A DNA stretch of 64,000 nucleotides from Serilophus lunatus (lineage: Eukaryota; Chordata; Aves; Passeriformes; Eurylaimidae), in contig VXBA01001255.1 in assembly GCA_013399895.1 (NCBI GenBank), forward strand, positions 3,764,692-3,828,691, read 5' to 3'. The notes under the pieces were generated by a model, which had not been told where the DNA came from, made no database searches, and saw nothing but the letters and a program-made list of their open reading frames with translations. Made by a program: the position numbers and the translations under genes. This document shows, piece after piece, positions 35,901 to 47,500 of this stretch; the stretch's first letter is position 1; the number at the start of each line of letters is the position of its first letter.

Positions 35901-37082
35901 ATGAAAAATCTTACAAAGTGTATTTCAGGTAGCAGAGACTAATATTAATGTGTGCCACAGTTTTAGTCATGAAGCAAGATTTGAGTATCTGAGTGCAGTT
36001 AGAAGATGAATTTTGAACAGTGATTGCCAGTTGCCAGGTTATTTTTTCCCTTTTAGAAAAAAATTGAAATGTCTCTTACAGACGTGGCATATTCATGTAG
36101 GTTTTGATAGCTTTAGGGTTTTAAGCTTTCTTCTTTGCTTTTTTAACTTTGGCTACTCATGAAAAATTTAGAGCTTTAAGGTAACGTATGAAAAAAGTAT
36201 ACCAAGTATCAGCCTTTCTCAAAGTGAGGTTCTTTGTCAGAGAAATAAGCAAACATAATTTTAAAGACAGAAACCCCTTTCAGGGTTGTTTCAAACTTTC
36301 CCCTCTTTCTCCAGCCATAGACAGCAAGGTGAAAAGCAAAAATACAATATTTTGGAGGTAGGAAAAGAACATTTTTGTGCGAGGTCACTTAGGCCCTTAC
36401 TGCTTCAGAGTAAGAATAGTTACTGGGAGTTTACTGGCAGAAAGGCAGTCATGCTCCTCAGTGTAGCAGATTTCTCTGTCCCACTGGAGTCTGTTGAACC
36501 TCCTTTTCCATTCCCCCTCTGTTTCTTTGATCTTCCAATTAGTTAGTTTGATCTAACTAACGTGTTTTCTGGCTTGTTTGATCACTTCCTGTTTTCTGTT
36601 ACCCTTCCTTACTGGTTTGGCTCAAAGTCTCATAACAGATGAAGAGAACACAGATGATTTCAATGTATCTGAAAACATAAGGAAATAGACGTGTGTGAGT
36701 AACCATATTTAAGATCCTGATCTCAGTCCTAATATGAGTATTTCATCAATTAGGTTTGAAAAAGCTGCTTCAGGAAGAAAAAGAGAGGGAGGGACACACA
36801 CATGGGCAGGGGGCAGTCAGCTACAATTCTGCTGGATTTTTTCCCCTCTAAAAGATCTTACAACAGAAAGGAACTAATGTGGAACTTAGCTGAGTTTATA
36901 GTGTTAGGATCCACCTTGATCTGAAACCCCCAATTTAAAAAAAACAGAACTGTGTATTTCTTCTTATTTTTTTTCTGCTTATTCCACAGCTTAAAAAGCA
37001 TGAGCAGGTTCTACTCTTCCTCTTAAATAAGTATGGGAATCCAGGTGGATTTGCTGAAATGAAAAATCTTTTGCAGCACTAA
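17925..37082 (+). CDS. TDRD1: TDRD1, Tudor domain-containing protein 1 (20 coding exons, 845 aa from this ATG)
   Basis: TDRD1 is a cytoplasmic germ-cell scaffold. Its Tudor domains bind symmetrically dimethylated arginines on PIWI proteins, organising piRNA production and transposon silencing in nuage. The reading frame was assembled exon by exon; all phases agree and there is no frameshift. Residues 62-98 form a complete MYND zinc finger (Cys62, 65, 73, 76, 82, 86, His94, Cys98). Three Tudor cores follow at about 239-296, 456-512 and 671-727, each with WYRA and a DYGN aromatic-cage signature, and each preceded by a helix and SN-like strands. Mammalian TDRD1 is about 1180 residues with four Tudor domains, so this protein lacks one module and most of the mammalian N-terminus. 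The start at 17925 gives a short leader; an in-frame upstream ATG at 16278 is possible. Stop TAA is at 37080-37082. The neighbour downstream is VWA2, as in human. Confidence 0.95.
18177..18324 (+). CDS. TDRD1: TDRD1 exon, first half of MYND finger
   Basis: Acceptor TCTCCCACAG, donor GTAAGT. It ends with the first zinc-binding pair CHHC and leaves phase 1. Confidence 0.93.
18709..18814 (+). CDS. TDRD1: TDRD1 exon, second half of MYND finger
   Basis: This exon carries CSRC, YYCSAGCQ, DWPTHK and the last Cys of the MYND domain. Acceptor GATTTTAG, donor GTAAGT. Confidence 0.95.
19665..19704 (+). CDS. TDRD1: TDRD1 exon, linker
   Basis: A 40-base Ser/Lys-rich linker exon. Acceptor TTTGATTACAG, donor GTATGG. 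It completes phase 2 to phase 0. Confidence 0.85.
21549..21594 (+). CDS. TDRD1: TDRD1 exon, acidic linker
   Basis: A 46-base exon encoding EEEMLSSAVDVLPDS. Acceptor ATCTGTTGCAG, donor GTAAGT. Confidence 0.85.
23130..23162 (+). CDS. TDRD1: TDRD1 micro-exon, linker
   Basis: A 33-base exon encoding SDAKGEDSPR plus split codons. Acceptor TTAATTCCAG, donor GTAAGC. Phases 1 to 1. Confidence 0.85.
23485..23661 (+). CDS. TDRD1: TDRD1 exon, SN-like strands before Tudor 1
   Basis: It contains the module signature EFSGVVSHVQNPDTFYCQ. Acceptor CTTATGTGCAG, donor GTAAGT. Phases 1 to 1. Confidence 0.92.
24840..24947 (+). CDS. TDRD1: TDRD1 exon, helix before Tudor 1
   Basis: It encodes LAELEVSLNEYCGKF and ends CCAQFT before the Tudor core. 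Acceptor TTTTACCATCAG, donor GTAAAA. Confidence 0.93.
25458..25628 (+). CDS. TDRD1: TDRD1 exon, Tudor core 1
   Basis: A 171-base exon with DNLWYRATV and VEYLDYGN: the aromatic-cage Trp and Tyr residues plus the Asn that contacts methylarginine. Acceptor CTTTCTAG, donor GTATGA. Confidence 0.96.
26895..27140 (+). CDS. TDRD1: TDRD1 exon, SN-like part after Tudor 1
   Basis: A 246-base exon encoding the SN-like extension (VKDKVFTIKVVDKESS) of module 1. Acceptor CCCTTCTTAG, donor GTGAGT. Confidence 0.93.
28845..28940 (+). mobile_element. CR1 LINE 3' end in a TDRD1 intron
   Basis: GGAAGGTTGGACTACGTGGC, then CCCTTCCAACTCCAGCTATT, then octamers ATTCTATGATTTTGTGAT. A short 5'-truncated copy. Confidence 0.85.
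29463..29585 (+). CDS. TDRD1: TDRD1 exon, SN-like strands before Tudor 2
   Basis: A 123-base exon with VNVRVCTVYTPGEFYCQ. Acceptor CTTCTCTCTAG, donor GTAAGT. Confidence 0.94.
29835..30035 (+). mobile_element. CR1 LINE 3' end in a TDRD1 intron
   Basis: TCTCTGGAAGTGTTCAAGAG, GGTTGGACCAGGTGATCTTG and TCTTCCAGCCCTGATGATTC mark a CR1 3' end. It lies in the intron after the exon ending at 29585. Confidence 0.85.
30851..30961 (+). CDS. TDRD1: TDRD1 exon, helix before Tudor 2 (GC donor)
   Basis: A 111-base exon encoding LNKSMSEYCQKTPP and ending EACCAFFS. Acceptor TTTCTAATTTTCAG. The donor is GCAAGT, not GT; phase and homology with its sister exons require this boundary. Confidence 0.92.
31121..31291 (+). 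CDS. TDRD1: TDRD1 exon, Tudor core 2
   Basis: A 171-base exon with DGNWYRAVV and VSFVDYGN. Acceptor CCCCAAACTAG, donor GTGCAT. Confidence 0.96.
31729..31830. repeat. CCCCT-rich simple repeat with a 22-base assembly gap
   Basis: A pyrimidine-only CCCCT array on both sides of a run of N (31759-31780), within a TDRD1 intron. True length is unknown because of the gap. Confidence 0.9.
32281..32526 (+). CDS. TDRD1: TDRD1 exon, SN-like part after Tudor 2
   Basis: A 246-base exon, the same length as the equivalent exon of module 1, with MRFHMYTSGIELQATV. Acceptor TACTTCCTAG, donor GTAATT. Confidence 0.93.
33021..33137 (+). CDS. TDRD1: TDRD1 exon, SN-like strands before Tudor 3
   Basis: A 117-base exon with VIVTEVVSPGLFYAV. 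Acceptor TTTCTATTAG, donor GTAAGA. Confidence 0.93.
33360..33470 (+). CDS. TDRD1: TDRD1 exon, helix before Tudor 3
   Basis: A 111-base exon with LYRELTSLGAYYRS and the end EACCAQFS. Acceptor TTTTTCTGCAG, donor GTGAGA. Confidence 0.94.
34566..34733 (+). CDS. TDRD1: TDRD1 exon, Tudor core 3
   Basis: A 168-base exon with NDRWYRAVV and VLYADYGN. Acceptor ATTCTTTTCAG, donor GTAAAA. Confidence 0.96.
35058..35276 (+). CDS. TDRD1: TDRD1 exon, SN-like part after Tudor 3
   Basis: A 219-base exon with LKEMLLKQYVTITVKAINGN, shorter than its 246-base sisters. Acceptor TTTTTTCAG, donor GTACTT. Confidence 0.92.
35438..35484 (+). CDS. TDRD1: TDRD1 penultimate coding exon
   Basis: A 47-base exon encoding ETKCYCAELKVQ. 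Acceptor TTTTTTGTAG, donor GTAAGA. Ends in phase 0. Confidence 0.82.
36990..37082 (+). CDS. TDRD1: TDRD1 last coding exon
   Basis: Acceptor CTTATTCCACAG. It encodes 30 residues beginning LKKHEQVLLFLLNKYGN, then stop TAA. The helix-forming end resembles, as I recall it, the TDRD1 C-terminal tail. Confidence 0.85.
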   Translation, partial: LKKHEQVLLFLLNKYGNPGGFAEMKNLLQH

Positions 37083-37765
37083 GGTCTCTGACAGGCAAAA
37101 GACAGTACAAAGCTGCTGCAGTTCCTCTTTTGGAAGAGCAAGAACATCCATCAGTTTGAAAAATGAGAGTCATTTTGTTGAACTTCTGCTGTTTAAGTAC
37201 CTGCATTTATTTGTATGCTTGGATTGTAACTTGAAGGACTGCAAAGCTGCAAGCTAAAATTTTGTTTTTGTTTTATTCCACCACGTGCTGGTAAACTTTT
37301 TGCATTTATTTTCCTGTTGAATGCACAGAAGTTTATGGGATGGCCATGACCTTGTCTCTTTTGCAAACTTTCATTTGAAATTATTGTAATGGTAAAGCTT
37401 CCTTAGCTTTGGTACCATTAATATTGCTTGAAAAACTGTATCTTGGTTATTCTTCTTTCATCGAAATGTCTGATCTCAAGGGAAATGTTCTTCATAAAAT
37501 TGGTTTATTTCAGTTTTTTTCCTTTCTGTTGCCTTGTACTCTTGTTCTCTTTAAAGTAAACATTTGAATGGGCAAGAGCTTTATTTACACTGATGTTGTA
37601 TAATATGCATCTGTGGATTTTGTTTTGAAGTAAATTGCATTAGAGCTGTTCTGTGTGTAGCTACATCAGCAGGATTTCTACCCTGTCACATTTTCACATC
37701 AAAATAGAAAACACCCATTCTGGGATATGACAAAAATAGGGAATAAAAAAGTAAAAAAAAAACCC
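37083..37765 (+). other. TDRD1: TDRD1 3' UTR
   Basis: A/T-rich sequence after the stop. The only clear AATAAA is at 37742-37747, which would place the transcript end near 37765. No other gene is seen in it. Confidence 0.6.
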
Positions 37766-38219
37766 CAATAGTGGAATCCTATGTGAAGCTAGTTTAAGGC
37801 TGTTTTGGGGCAGAGTACCAGGGGCTGTCTCTGCTTGTGCTCTGTGCTCCTGCCAGGCTTGCTGGCTGTGCTCCAGGGGCGCTGACATTTTCGGCTGTTT
37901 GGGGTCCATGGGATGAGCGGGTACAACAATGTTCCCCTTCAGTGTAACCTGGAGCGGTGCGGGTGTTCCTGGGGTGGTTTCCCCACCCTCCCCAGTTCGT
38001 AGCTGTAGGTGGGAGGATGTGATGGGTGGGGAGGAGAGGCTGTCACAGCTAAACACGGTAGAAATCCAAGTGGGGAGAAGGCTCCTCATAAACCCCCGCA
38101 GGTGCACCAGGGCTTGCAGAGAAAAGGTAATGTGCAACTCGGAGCGCTGCTTTTTTTTTTTTTTCTCTTTTTTAATATGTTTTTTTTTTGGGTGCTTTTT
38201 TTGAGTTGGTAACATCTTA

Positions 38220-38640
38220 AGCCCCTGGCCGGTGTGGGAAGATAGGGTTGGCTCCCTGGAGCCGGGACCCTGGAGCCGAGTCCGTCAGCTCCCGCCCGGC
38301 TCCTCCTGCGGGACCGACCGCGAGCGGCGGCCGAGCAGCGCCGGGGGCGGGGATGGAGCCCGGGGGAGTCACCCTGGATCGGGCAGGTCCCGGGCCAGCG
38401 GCTCCGAGCCCTTGTGCCCGCCGGGTCAGGGAGAGGTGATAGCGGCACCAAAGGTCCGGTGTGGGAGCCGAGGTCCCGCTGCGGGTCGGGAGGATCCCGG
38501 GGCCGCTGAGCCCCGGCCAGGCTGTGCCTTTGGTCCCCCCCGACCAGGCTCGGCTGGAACGCGGCGTGGAGCTGTGAATAGTGCCATGCTGGGTTAATAA
38601 CAACCAAAAAAAGCCCCCGCCGCTCGGGAAACCAGGCTCG
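38220..38640. promoter_or_regulatory. Small CpG island between TDRD1 and VWA2
   Basis: An isolated GC- and CpG-rich stretch in A/T-rich DNA, downstream of TDRD1 and 6 kb before the first VWA2 coding exon. VWA2's first coding exon begins at an acceptor (44517), so an untranslated first exon must exist upstream; this island is the best visible candidate. A possible donor is GGGAGAG followed by GTGATA at about 38435. Strand and use are inference. Confidence 0.45.
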
Positions 38641-41600
38641 GCCCCTGCTCTAGCGCGTTAATTGATTCCTTTCTAGCACTTCCAGGGTGCGGCCAGGGGA
38701 GAGTCCCGAACCTGGCAGGGCAGGTTTGCCAACACGTGGCGTCTCATGTCCTTAAGGAAAACTTTTCTGCAAAAGACGAAACCAGCTTGATCAAGGCACG
38801 ATGATCGAGAGAGGACTGAAGGACCTGGAATAATACTTGCAGTATGTCTGGGCACTTGTATTTCATTAAAGAAAATAGAGTAGTTGTTTCTGAGTACATG
38901 CGAGGGCTAGAGGAGGACTCTGGCTGGTTCCCAGTTGTGCTACAAATTCATACAGCTGTGAGCAAATCACTTTGTCTCTCTCCATATCGTGGGAAGGAAA
39001 CAAGCAAGGCAGGACCCTGCTCCCAAGTTATTTGGGAAAACCTGAACATTAAAGCGTGACCTGGTAATTGTAAAAAGTGTCTCACAGGGGCTTGTACTAG
39101 GTTGACTTCTGTTTTGTTGGTTTATTTTGTATAGTGAAGATGAGGCATCTCTTCGAGACAAGTCCCACTTGCAACCACATTTTCCCACTTTATTTATAGA
39201 GGGCTGTGCTGGAGACGCAGTGTCTGTGCTGGGGTATCGATGACACTATCTTCGGTGTGTGCTCCTAAAGATGTCTGGGTCTTCCAGGAAGACTGAGAGG
39301 AATAAGTAAATGGAATGACTTAAAATATAGGTCTCTTTTGACCCTACTGCAGCTCTGGAAACAAACAGACAAAAAACTGTGTGGAAGATTTGTATTTTGG
39401 TAAAGCAAGGCCTTTAGGAATTCTCCTTTAGGAGGAGCCCACAGGCTGCTCATCTGAAAATGTGTGCAGGTAACAGCTTGTACATGTTTGTGGAAGTGAT
39501 GCCATGGAAATAATTCCCAGGCTGTGGTTTGTCCTTGGGGCTCGGAGAGATGCAGCAGAAAGATAAAGTGTGTGTTGGGGCTACTGTGAGATGATCTCAA
39601 CGTGTCTTATATTCTGAAAGCTAAATTGAATACCGGGGATGTCAAAAAAAAAGATTTTTACACTCCCTCTAGCCTCTGGAGGTAATCATTGCAGCTGATA
39701 GGCTTGGAAATGTAGAATTCCTCATTTTCTGCAGTATCAAGTGGGGAAGGACAGAGTAGAATTTTGTTTCCTCAAGAGAGAGACGACCCATAGCAATCTC
39801 CAAGTCCTTATTGCTGATAGTGGTAGTGTGAGGTTTGTCCTTCCAAGCCAGCCAGCAGGTGTCTGGGGTGTGAGGCCTGACTTATCACCAGCCAGCCTGA
39901 TGCTCTTGGGCCAGTGGTTTGGTTCAGCTACAGATAGCAAACACCCTCCCCTTTAGCACTGCCGGGAACACATGTAGGGGGAGGCTCTCGGGACAGTGAA
40001 ATAGTAGAGTTCTTATGTCTTGTAAGATGAGGTGACAAACTTAAGATCTTCTTGTCCCTCTGGGAAGCCTTTTGGGCAAAGGCATCTATATGTGTGTGTG
40101 TTGGTATACGTAAGAAAGCAGAGGGCTGTCACCTTGATGATGTGCACAAGACTGTTGCTTGCCGCAAGGGTGCAGTGAGTGTGATCCTCTCCCACTTCAT
40201 TCTTTGGGAACCATCACATCTTGGTGTAGATAGAGTGGTAGTTGATCCACTTCAGGTGTGGATGTGTCTGGCTGGTGCCAGGCAGTACAGGCCAAGCCAA
40301 AAACCCAACTGTAGATTCCCTTTCCAGATTTGCACAGCTCTGGGTGAGAGGTGATGAAGACAACTACAGTAATTGCACTGGAACCCTTAGCCAATTAGTT
40401 CAATTAGTGAGGTATGTGACCAAGTTATCTCTGTGCTTTTATAACCTCAATATATTGTTTGCTTGTTTATTTCCTTATGCTGTTGTTCTGTCTTCAGACC
40501 TGTAATTCCCACAGAACACTCTTCCCCTTTCTCAGCCACTCCATAAAACATTTCTTCCCAGCACCCTCACTGGCTGCCTGCTGCTGTGAGCAAGTGCTGA
40601 CTGCTTGTGATGCTAAGGCAGGCCCTGGCTCCCTTGGGTGGTCTTACATGTGGTATCCAGCAAAAGATAAAAAAGGTGAGACATTCATGGAGACATTCCT
40701 GCTGCTCTAGCCACAGGCAAAGTCAGTAGCATGAGTGGTTCTGTCAAAACAAAAAACACAGTAAGTTTAGCACAAGCTCTTGGGTCAAAAAAGTGTCTTT
40801 TATTCTGTAACTCGTGGGTGATACAGGACCTGATCTGCAGTATGTTGATTTTGACAGTACCCCATGTGAGCAGTGCTTCAAGATCAAGGTCTCTTTATGT
40901 ACAGGAGCCCTTATTGCACGGGGAAAAAGAGCCTGTCAAAACTCCCTTGCTGTAGAAGGGTGGGCAGAGAATAAATAATCTGGTTTTGCAGAACATCTTA
41001 TGGAAATTTAATCATGTTTATCGCTTGGAGAAAAACATTGTCAAAACTTTTAGGCTGAAATTTGTGGTGTTTTTTTTAAAGAGAAGTTAAACATTTGCCT
41101 ATTGTCTTCCTCCTCCCGGTTCGGTTTCAGCTCCCACTGTTAGCTGTCCACAGTCCTCAGGCTATGCCCCTGGCTGGGCAGAGCAGGTGCCTGGAGCTCC
41201 TGAGAGGTGGCCCCCTGCCTCCAAACCTAGGCAAGAAGAAAAAAGTACAATTTACTTATGGAAAACAGGCTGAGAGAGACTGAAAGAGGGGGCATCAAGA
41301 TTGGCCTGAACATCAGTTGGGACCAGAGCAGTGGGCTCCTCTCTGCTCTCCAGCAGCCAGTGCAGTGCTGAAAGTTGTTACACCACAGAATTGTAGTGGC
41401 AGTGACAGGAAGTTGCATGGCTTGTTAAGAATAATAAATATGCAGTGTAATCTTTCCTGCTTTCTCCCCTATTAAAGGGGAACGGTTTGAAAAAATGAGC
41501 CAGAGATGCCTTTTGTGGCAAGCCAGGTCCTGAGAAGAGGTGGTAATTAATTAAAGCAGCTGACTGGTACCTTTAAGTATCTTCTACGTCTCTCAGTAAA

Positions 41601-44516
41601 AGAGTAAAACTTTTCCCAGTACTATATGTGACATTAACTGTTCTGGTAACAAACATTTCTGGTAGAAATGGGGTGTGTGCATATGGATACACACAGGATA
41701 GGCTCTCGAAGTGGTGTTTCATGCCAGGCAAATTTAGAAAGATATGAGAACAGTTGCAAACCTTTTTTCCCCTTTCTTACACCAGCCCACGGGATTTTTT
41801 GGGTTCCTTCTTATCCAGGTGCTTGCCTAATTGTAGGTGTAGTTGTGCACTTACAGGTTGCACAGGTGACCATGGTAGCCAGTGGTGTTGGGTTCACTGT
41901 GTTTTGAGACCACAGTCTGATTTTGTCTTATTAGTAAGAATAAGCAAGCTCAGATGTTTTGCAGATGTTGAAAGACGTATTGGGAAGGTACTTGTCAAGA
42001 GAAGTTTTCTCCCCTCCTCCAAATAAGGTGGACTCTTACTTAGCTTTGCATGAGTTGTAATCGTATTTATATGGCCCAAGTCAGAATCTGGGTACAAAAA
42101 TAGGAGATTTGATTGACTGGGTGTGGTTTAAAAAAAAAAAAAAAGGGATGGTTTTTGACTAGGTATGGAGGCAGACATATTTGCGATTCTCTTCCTTAAT
42201 GGCCACCAAGATGAAATGAAAAAATCCTTCACTCGCCGCCCCATCCCCCAACAAAGCTGCTATGTGAAGTTGCTGCTGCTGCTAATCCTGGGCTAATGCT
42301 GATGAGCAGCGGGTGATGATGAAGCTTTCTTTCAATTCCTGCTGCTGAGAGTCTAGCTGGACTGAAAGCAAAGAATTCATCCCATAGATTAGTTGATTTA
42401 AATCCAAGATAAGACTAATTTGTAGAAACATCTTGACCTGTCAGTGTTTTGTATGAAAACAACCTGAAATCCCCTGCCACCTGTTACATCTTGTTGCCAG
42501 CAGCAGCTTGCCCTCCTTTGGATGATGTGTGATCTGGAAATAGCTCCTAGAAAGAATCTCCTCAGGCATAGCAGTGTGTGCCAGGGCTTGGAGCTCCTGC
42601 AGGACACAAGGGCTTCCTTGACAAAGTCCTGTTTTGTGTTGACCACTTAACCAAGCTTGGGATCTGTTCATTTGGTGGTGGCAATCTGGTGGGGATTTTG
42701 GGAGGACGTGATGAAGGGTGATGCTTGTAAAGCAGCTGGTACTGCAAGACACAGAGTGTTTCTGTGTTACTAATACTTAGTGGCACTTTCTTAATCCCCT
42801 CTTCACTGTGGACTCATGCAGGTAACTGAGCATGGTCTGTTACAAGTATCTTGCTTTGTCTGATGTGAGGAGTGCAAGGTGCAAGCAGCTGCGTGGGCTT
42901 ATTGAGCCCTTGCTCTGACCAGTGTGTCTGACATGGGTGCTACAGGTTAGCCTGGCAGAGGGAAGGTTCAGAGAGAGCAGAGGATGCTCTACTACAAGAC
43001 AAGCCCATAATTTCAGATGTCTCTCCCACTCTCCTGAGGAGCTTGCCCAGAAGAAAAGTTTCTGATGTTTAAAGCTCAGCTTGTGTCCTGGGGCTCAAAG
43101 TATTGTATGTCCCTGGGAGTACACCTGTCTCTTGGTAAGGTGTTCCCATCTATGGAAACACAGTGGGTGCTGGCACACAGTCTCAAAAATTGGGGGAACT
43201 GAGAAAGCGAGATACCAGCACTGAACATTAAATTCAAGGTCAAACAGTAAGACAGAGAGAAGAACCCTTGCTCATCTCCTTCCTCTGACTGTATTCCTTT
43301 CTGTGGGAACTAATATAGAGAGATGTGTCTGAGGGTGAGAGCAGTGGAAGGGTGGGATGGGCAGTGTGGGGACCCCATGGGACACCCATGAGACTGTTTG
43401 TTGACCCCCACTGCCCTGACTTGTAAGGTTTGCCAGATTACACTTTCAAAGAATTGGCATCTGGAGTGATGGGAATGGGCCTGTTTCAGTGATTTCACCA
43501 ACATGCAACAGTTCTTCCTGGCTGCTTATTAAGTATATAATTTGCTGCACAGACAAGTCTTTCCTGAGGAAAAAACCCCTCTGTTTTCTTGGAAAAACAA
43601 TTGGTTGATAGATCTGATTACTAGGAAATGCACTTACTTTAAGAAAATCTGCTTTTGCAATGGCAGAGGCAGAGACCCATAGGGAATCTGGACAAGTGTG
43701 CTCTAGTGAGTTCTTTTGGTCTGGAGAAAAAGTAAATATACATATTTGAAATAGAAAGCCAAGGGCTCTGCCAGGCACACTTGGTCTAAAGCTGAGCATG
43801 CTTGAGAGCGTCACTGAAGTCCACCTACGATGTGATGGCAGCCTTGCTGATTTCAATGGACAAATGAGCAGAAAATTGACTTTGCTAGACAGTTATACAT
43901 CAAAACATCTCCTCTGAAAGCCTGTCCTTGGAAAATGTAAGGCATGAAAGAGCCCGTGGTGAGTGCTGTTGAAGACCTATGATGAGGATGGGCAGCAGTG
44001 CTGGTGGATCCATGGGCCAGATCCCCTGGGCTCCACAGCAGGGATGTCTCAGTTGGAGCCCAGGGTGAGGGGGGTCAGGGGGACAGGGGTCTCTGCTCAG
44101 TGAACCCCTGTTGGAGCTGAGTTTGGCTCTCCACTGGCTTCCCGAGGGATATGGGGGCCCTGGTGGGATTCAGCTTTGAGAGGGAGGTTCAGTGAAGAGG
44201 AGGGACATGGAGGGAGGAGAGGAGGGGGATTAGTCCAGGCATTTCCTCCCTCCCCTGAAAAGCCTGCTTTCTCTGCCTGTGATAGGAAGGAAGATGAGTA
44301 TGTAGGGAGATTTTATTTTCTGTCATTCTCTCCTTTTCATGTTTTGTCCTTCTCTCTGTTTCCCACCCTTTTCCCTGGGGCAGGAGTTACTTTTGCCCCT
44401 CAGACAAAATGTTTCTGAGCTCATCATCTGAGACACCCAAGAAGATGATCAGCTGCAGGCAAAGAAACTAGCTTTAGGAACTGGATTCCTATGCCTCTCC
44501 TTTTTTTTCTCCCCAG
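38641..44516. other. Non-coding, probably VWA2 first intron or intergenic
   Basis: No coding exon, RNA gene or clear repeat was recognised. The longest open frame (43446-43856, minus strand) shows no family features. A CA/TG-rich run is at about 40090-40110. Confidence 0.5.
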
Positions 44517-44526
44517 ATTTGTCACC

Positions 44527-44575
44527 ATGAGGCTCTTGTCACTCCTGCCCATCTGCGTTTTCCTGCTTTCCCAAG
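44527..44575 (+). CDS. VWA2: VWA2 exon with start codon and signal peptide
   Basis: The exon begins at 44517 after TTTTTTTTCTCCCCAG. ATG is at 44527 in context GTCACCATGA. It encodes a hydrophobic leader. Donor GTATGT. Confidence 0.93.
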
Positions 44576-47500
44576 GTATGTTTAAAGTTATCATCATGAA
44601 TCAGTGGTCTTGGTCTCAGATGTTTCCCCATCTCAAGCTGGACTTCATGGTTTTGAGCAATGAGAGACAAGTCAGTGCCTCTCCAGGAGGTTTAGGGATA
44701 AACTTCTGAAACATAGTTTCACACAGAAGAAGAAATAATACCTGGAGAAACAGCTTTTCTTGAGAATTTGAACACATGTGCTTGATCTATATGTGAAGTG
44801 TCTAATTGATATGGGAAAAGCTGATATTGTTCTGATAGTAGAAGTGCATAAATTTTTCCAGTGCCTGTGACTGTACTCTCAGAAGTTTAAGCTTGGCCAA
44901 GCTCTCATTCTTGCACTGTCCCTGCATGCAGTGAACTGTCCTGGAGAGACTGTCCTGTGTGCTGGAGTCGTGTTCTTTGGCATTTTCATGCTCTCTGTGC
45001 CCCTGCTAGAAGGAATTTCCTGATGTAGATACACTGCTGTGTCACCAAATACTTTTTTGCAGCTGTGAAATCTGTACAGCAAACCAGCATTTTCAGTGTT
45101 AAAGCCTGTATAGATCTATTTTACTTTTTTTTTTTTTGTGAGGCACTTTGTAGTGTTTGTGGATGATTATTCATTTGATCCCACAGTTTTGCTGGTGTTG
45201 GGAATACAAGAAATCCATGTTGACCAGGAGATAATCAGCAAGATCTCAGCTGCTGGCCAGTGTAAGTTTGCTTTATAAAGCAAGTCTTATTTCTGTACTG
45301 CTTCTTTCATCTGTTTTCTTCTTGTGGAGTTTTGGGTTTGTTTTTTTCTTGTCTGTTGTTGTTTTTAATTTATTTGCCTCCATTCAGTCCATAAAGTCCA
45401 CAGCACTGTGGCTGCTTCTGCCCTCATTGGTATTGGCTCTTCTGGCGTGTGACCTATTCAGTTTTTCCCAAGTTAGCTATTTGCCAGCTGGCTGATGCTT
45501 CTGTCAGTTCCTTCAGAACCTGCTTCAAGAATCCTGATTTAAAGAGCTGTGTTTAATTACAGACTTGATCAGACCTTCCATGTGGGTAGTTTTTTCAGGC
45601 TATAAAGCCAGCACCAGTCATGATGCTGTGGCTAGAGGTGACAGGGCCCTGGCTGGCTGGCAAACCATGTTCCACCTGCATCTTGACTTGCAGTCAGTTA
45701 CTGATAAACTGTGTTGTGCCTTCTCCTGCTTTCCTTTATTTTCTCTTGTCTGCCTGGTGGGCTGCAGACATCCTGCTTACAAGTCCAAGGAAGAAAACCA
45801 CATGGCTGCAGCTGCACTGCAGAGAACACCCTCAGCTCCAGAGCAACCTGAGGAGCATTTCTGCATGCTGAGTCCGGTCTGGGGTGGGGGCACAGCAGTT
45901 TTCTCTGTGCATGCTTAGGCAGGCACCCAGGGGCAGGGATAACAACCTGGGTTGTTGCATCTCCACATTCAGCCTGGCTTGGGGGGCAAGGCTGACAAGC
46001 CAGGATGGTGGTGGCTAGTAGGTTGTGCTCCAGCTTGTCCTCAACACAGTGCTCCAGGGCAGGGCTGGGTGCCCTGCTAGAATAACCAGTGACCCAGAAG
46101 GGAATGCTTTTACAACTTTCAATCCCTATAATCTGGTATTAGAAAACCGTAATTATAAATTCAGGTTTTGGCTAGCAGAAATGGTTTGGAAAGAGTAGTG
46201 ATAATGAAAAGATTATAATAATGGGGATAGAGTAATGCTACAGGCCAAAACAGCTCTTAAAAGTTTGGTGTGCTTGCTGTCTGTATTGAACTTCTGAATT
46301 CAGTTTCCTTTGAAGTTGGTTCTGGTAGATGCTGCAGAAAAGACTTAAAAATTTCTGTTTGAAAATGACTCTTCAGAGTCTGCAAACTACAATTCATTTG
46401 TTTATTTATTTATTTGTGTCTGGGAAATTACCAGTTTCCACTGCAGCATAAGCACTTCAGAAACTTGCACTTGGGAGCAGTCAAGTTCATGCAGCCAGGG
46501 GTGATACAAGGACATATCTCTGAAGATGAGATAAAAGGCAGATTTTTGTGAAAAGCATTTCTGTCAGTGTCTGGGAGCTGTTCAGAGCATTTGTATTTAG
46601 AAAAATAAGAGTATGTTTCGAAAAATGTTCTGCAGATAAAACACGTTGGGCTCTGTGGGACTCTGTGCACTTTGCAAATGCCTCCTGGATTCAAGTCTGT
46701 GCCTTGGGCTGGGAGACACTGCATATCCCACTGGATGCAGCTGCCTCTCCCTGCTGCTCACCTCTCCATGTCCTCACAGGCAGAGCAGCTCTCCCTGCAG
46801 TTGGTGGTACTCCATCAGCTGCTGCTGTGCTTTCACTGAGCTGCTGAAACCAGGCTGGAGCCATGAATTCTCAGGTAAAATTCTGGCAGACTGTGAGAGC
46901 TGAGCTGGAGCTGCTGCAGGACAGAGAATGAGTGCATGTGGGCTTTGGGTCACGAGCACTGGGCTGCCCCGGTCCATCCTCTGCAAGTCCATTTGTCTGT
47001 CTAGATTTTCAGCTCTTGGCTGTCTGCTTCCAGAGAGTGGGACTAACAAAGTGCAGTTTCACAATGTATATATTTTTTTCTCTTAGTGATGCAGTGCTCT
47101 GCTTCATTAGATGTCCTTTTCCTCTTGGATGGTTCCTACAGCATTGGCAAAGGAAGTTTTGAGAGGTCCAAACACTTTGCAGGCAGACTCTGTGATGCCT
47201 TGGACATCCATCGAGACAGAGTGAGTGACGGGAATGTTTCATCTAAGTTTCAAACAGGCTGGCAATGTGTGGAAAGGCCAATGGCAATGTGCTGAGTGAA
47301 GCTGCAAAATTCAACCTACCCGCTGCCATGGGGTCGGTGTTTATTCAGAAGCCAGACTGGCTGCAGTTCCTGGTGTGCATCAGTCTCAGGACACTGCTTT
47401 AGTCAGGGACCTTGGGGTGAGCTGGGATGGTTGCTATACTCAATTCTCTGCCAATGCCTTTCCAAATAAATGTCAGGGCTTTGGGGAGGTTGTGTCAGGG

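Noticed and set aside
37694..38215. 173-codon minus-strand frame near the TDRD1 3' end
   Set aside because: Begins in a poly-Lys run from a poly-T tract and has no family features.
43446..43856. 136-codon minus-strand frame
   Set aside because: No domain and no splice or promoter context.
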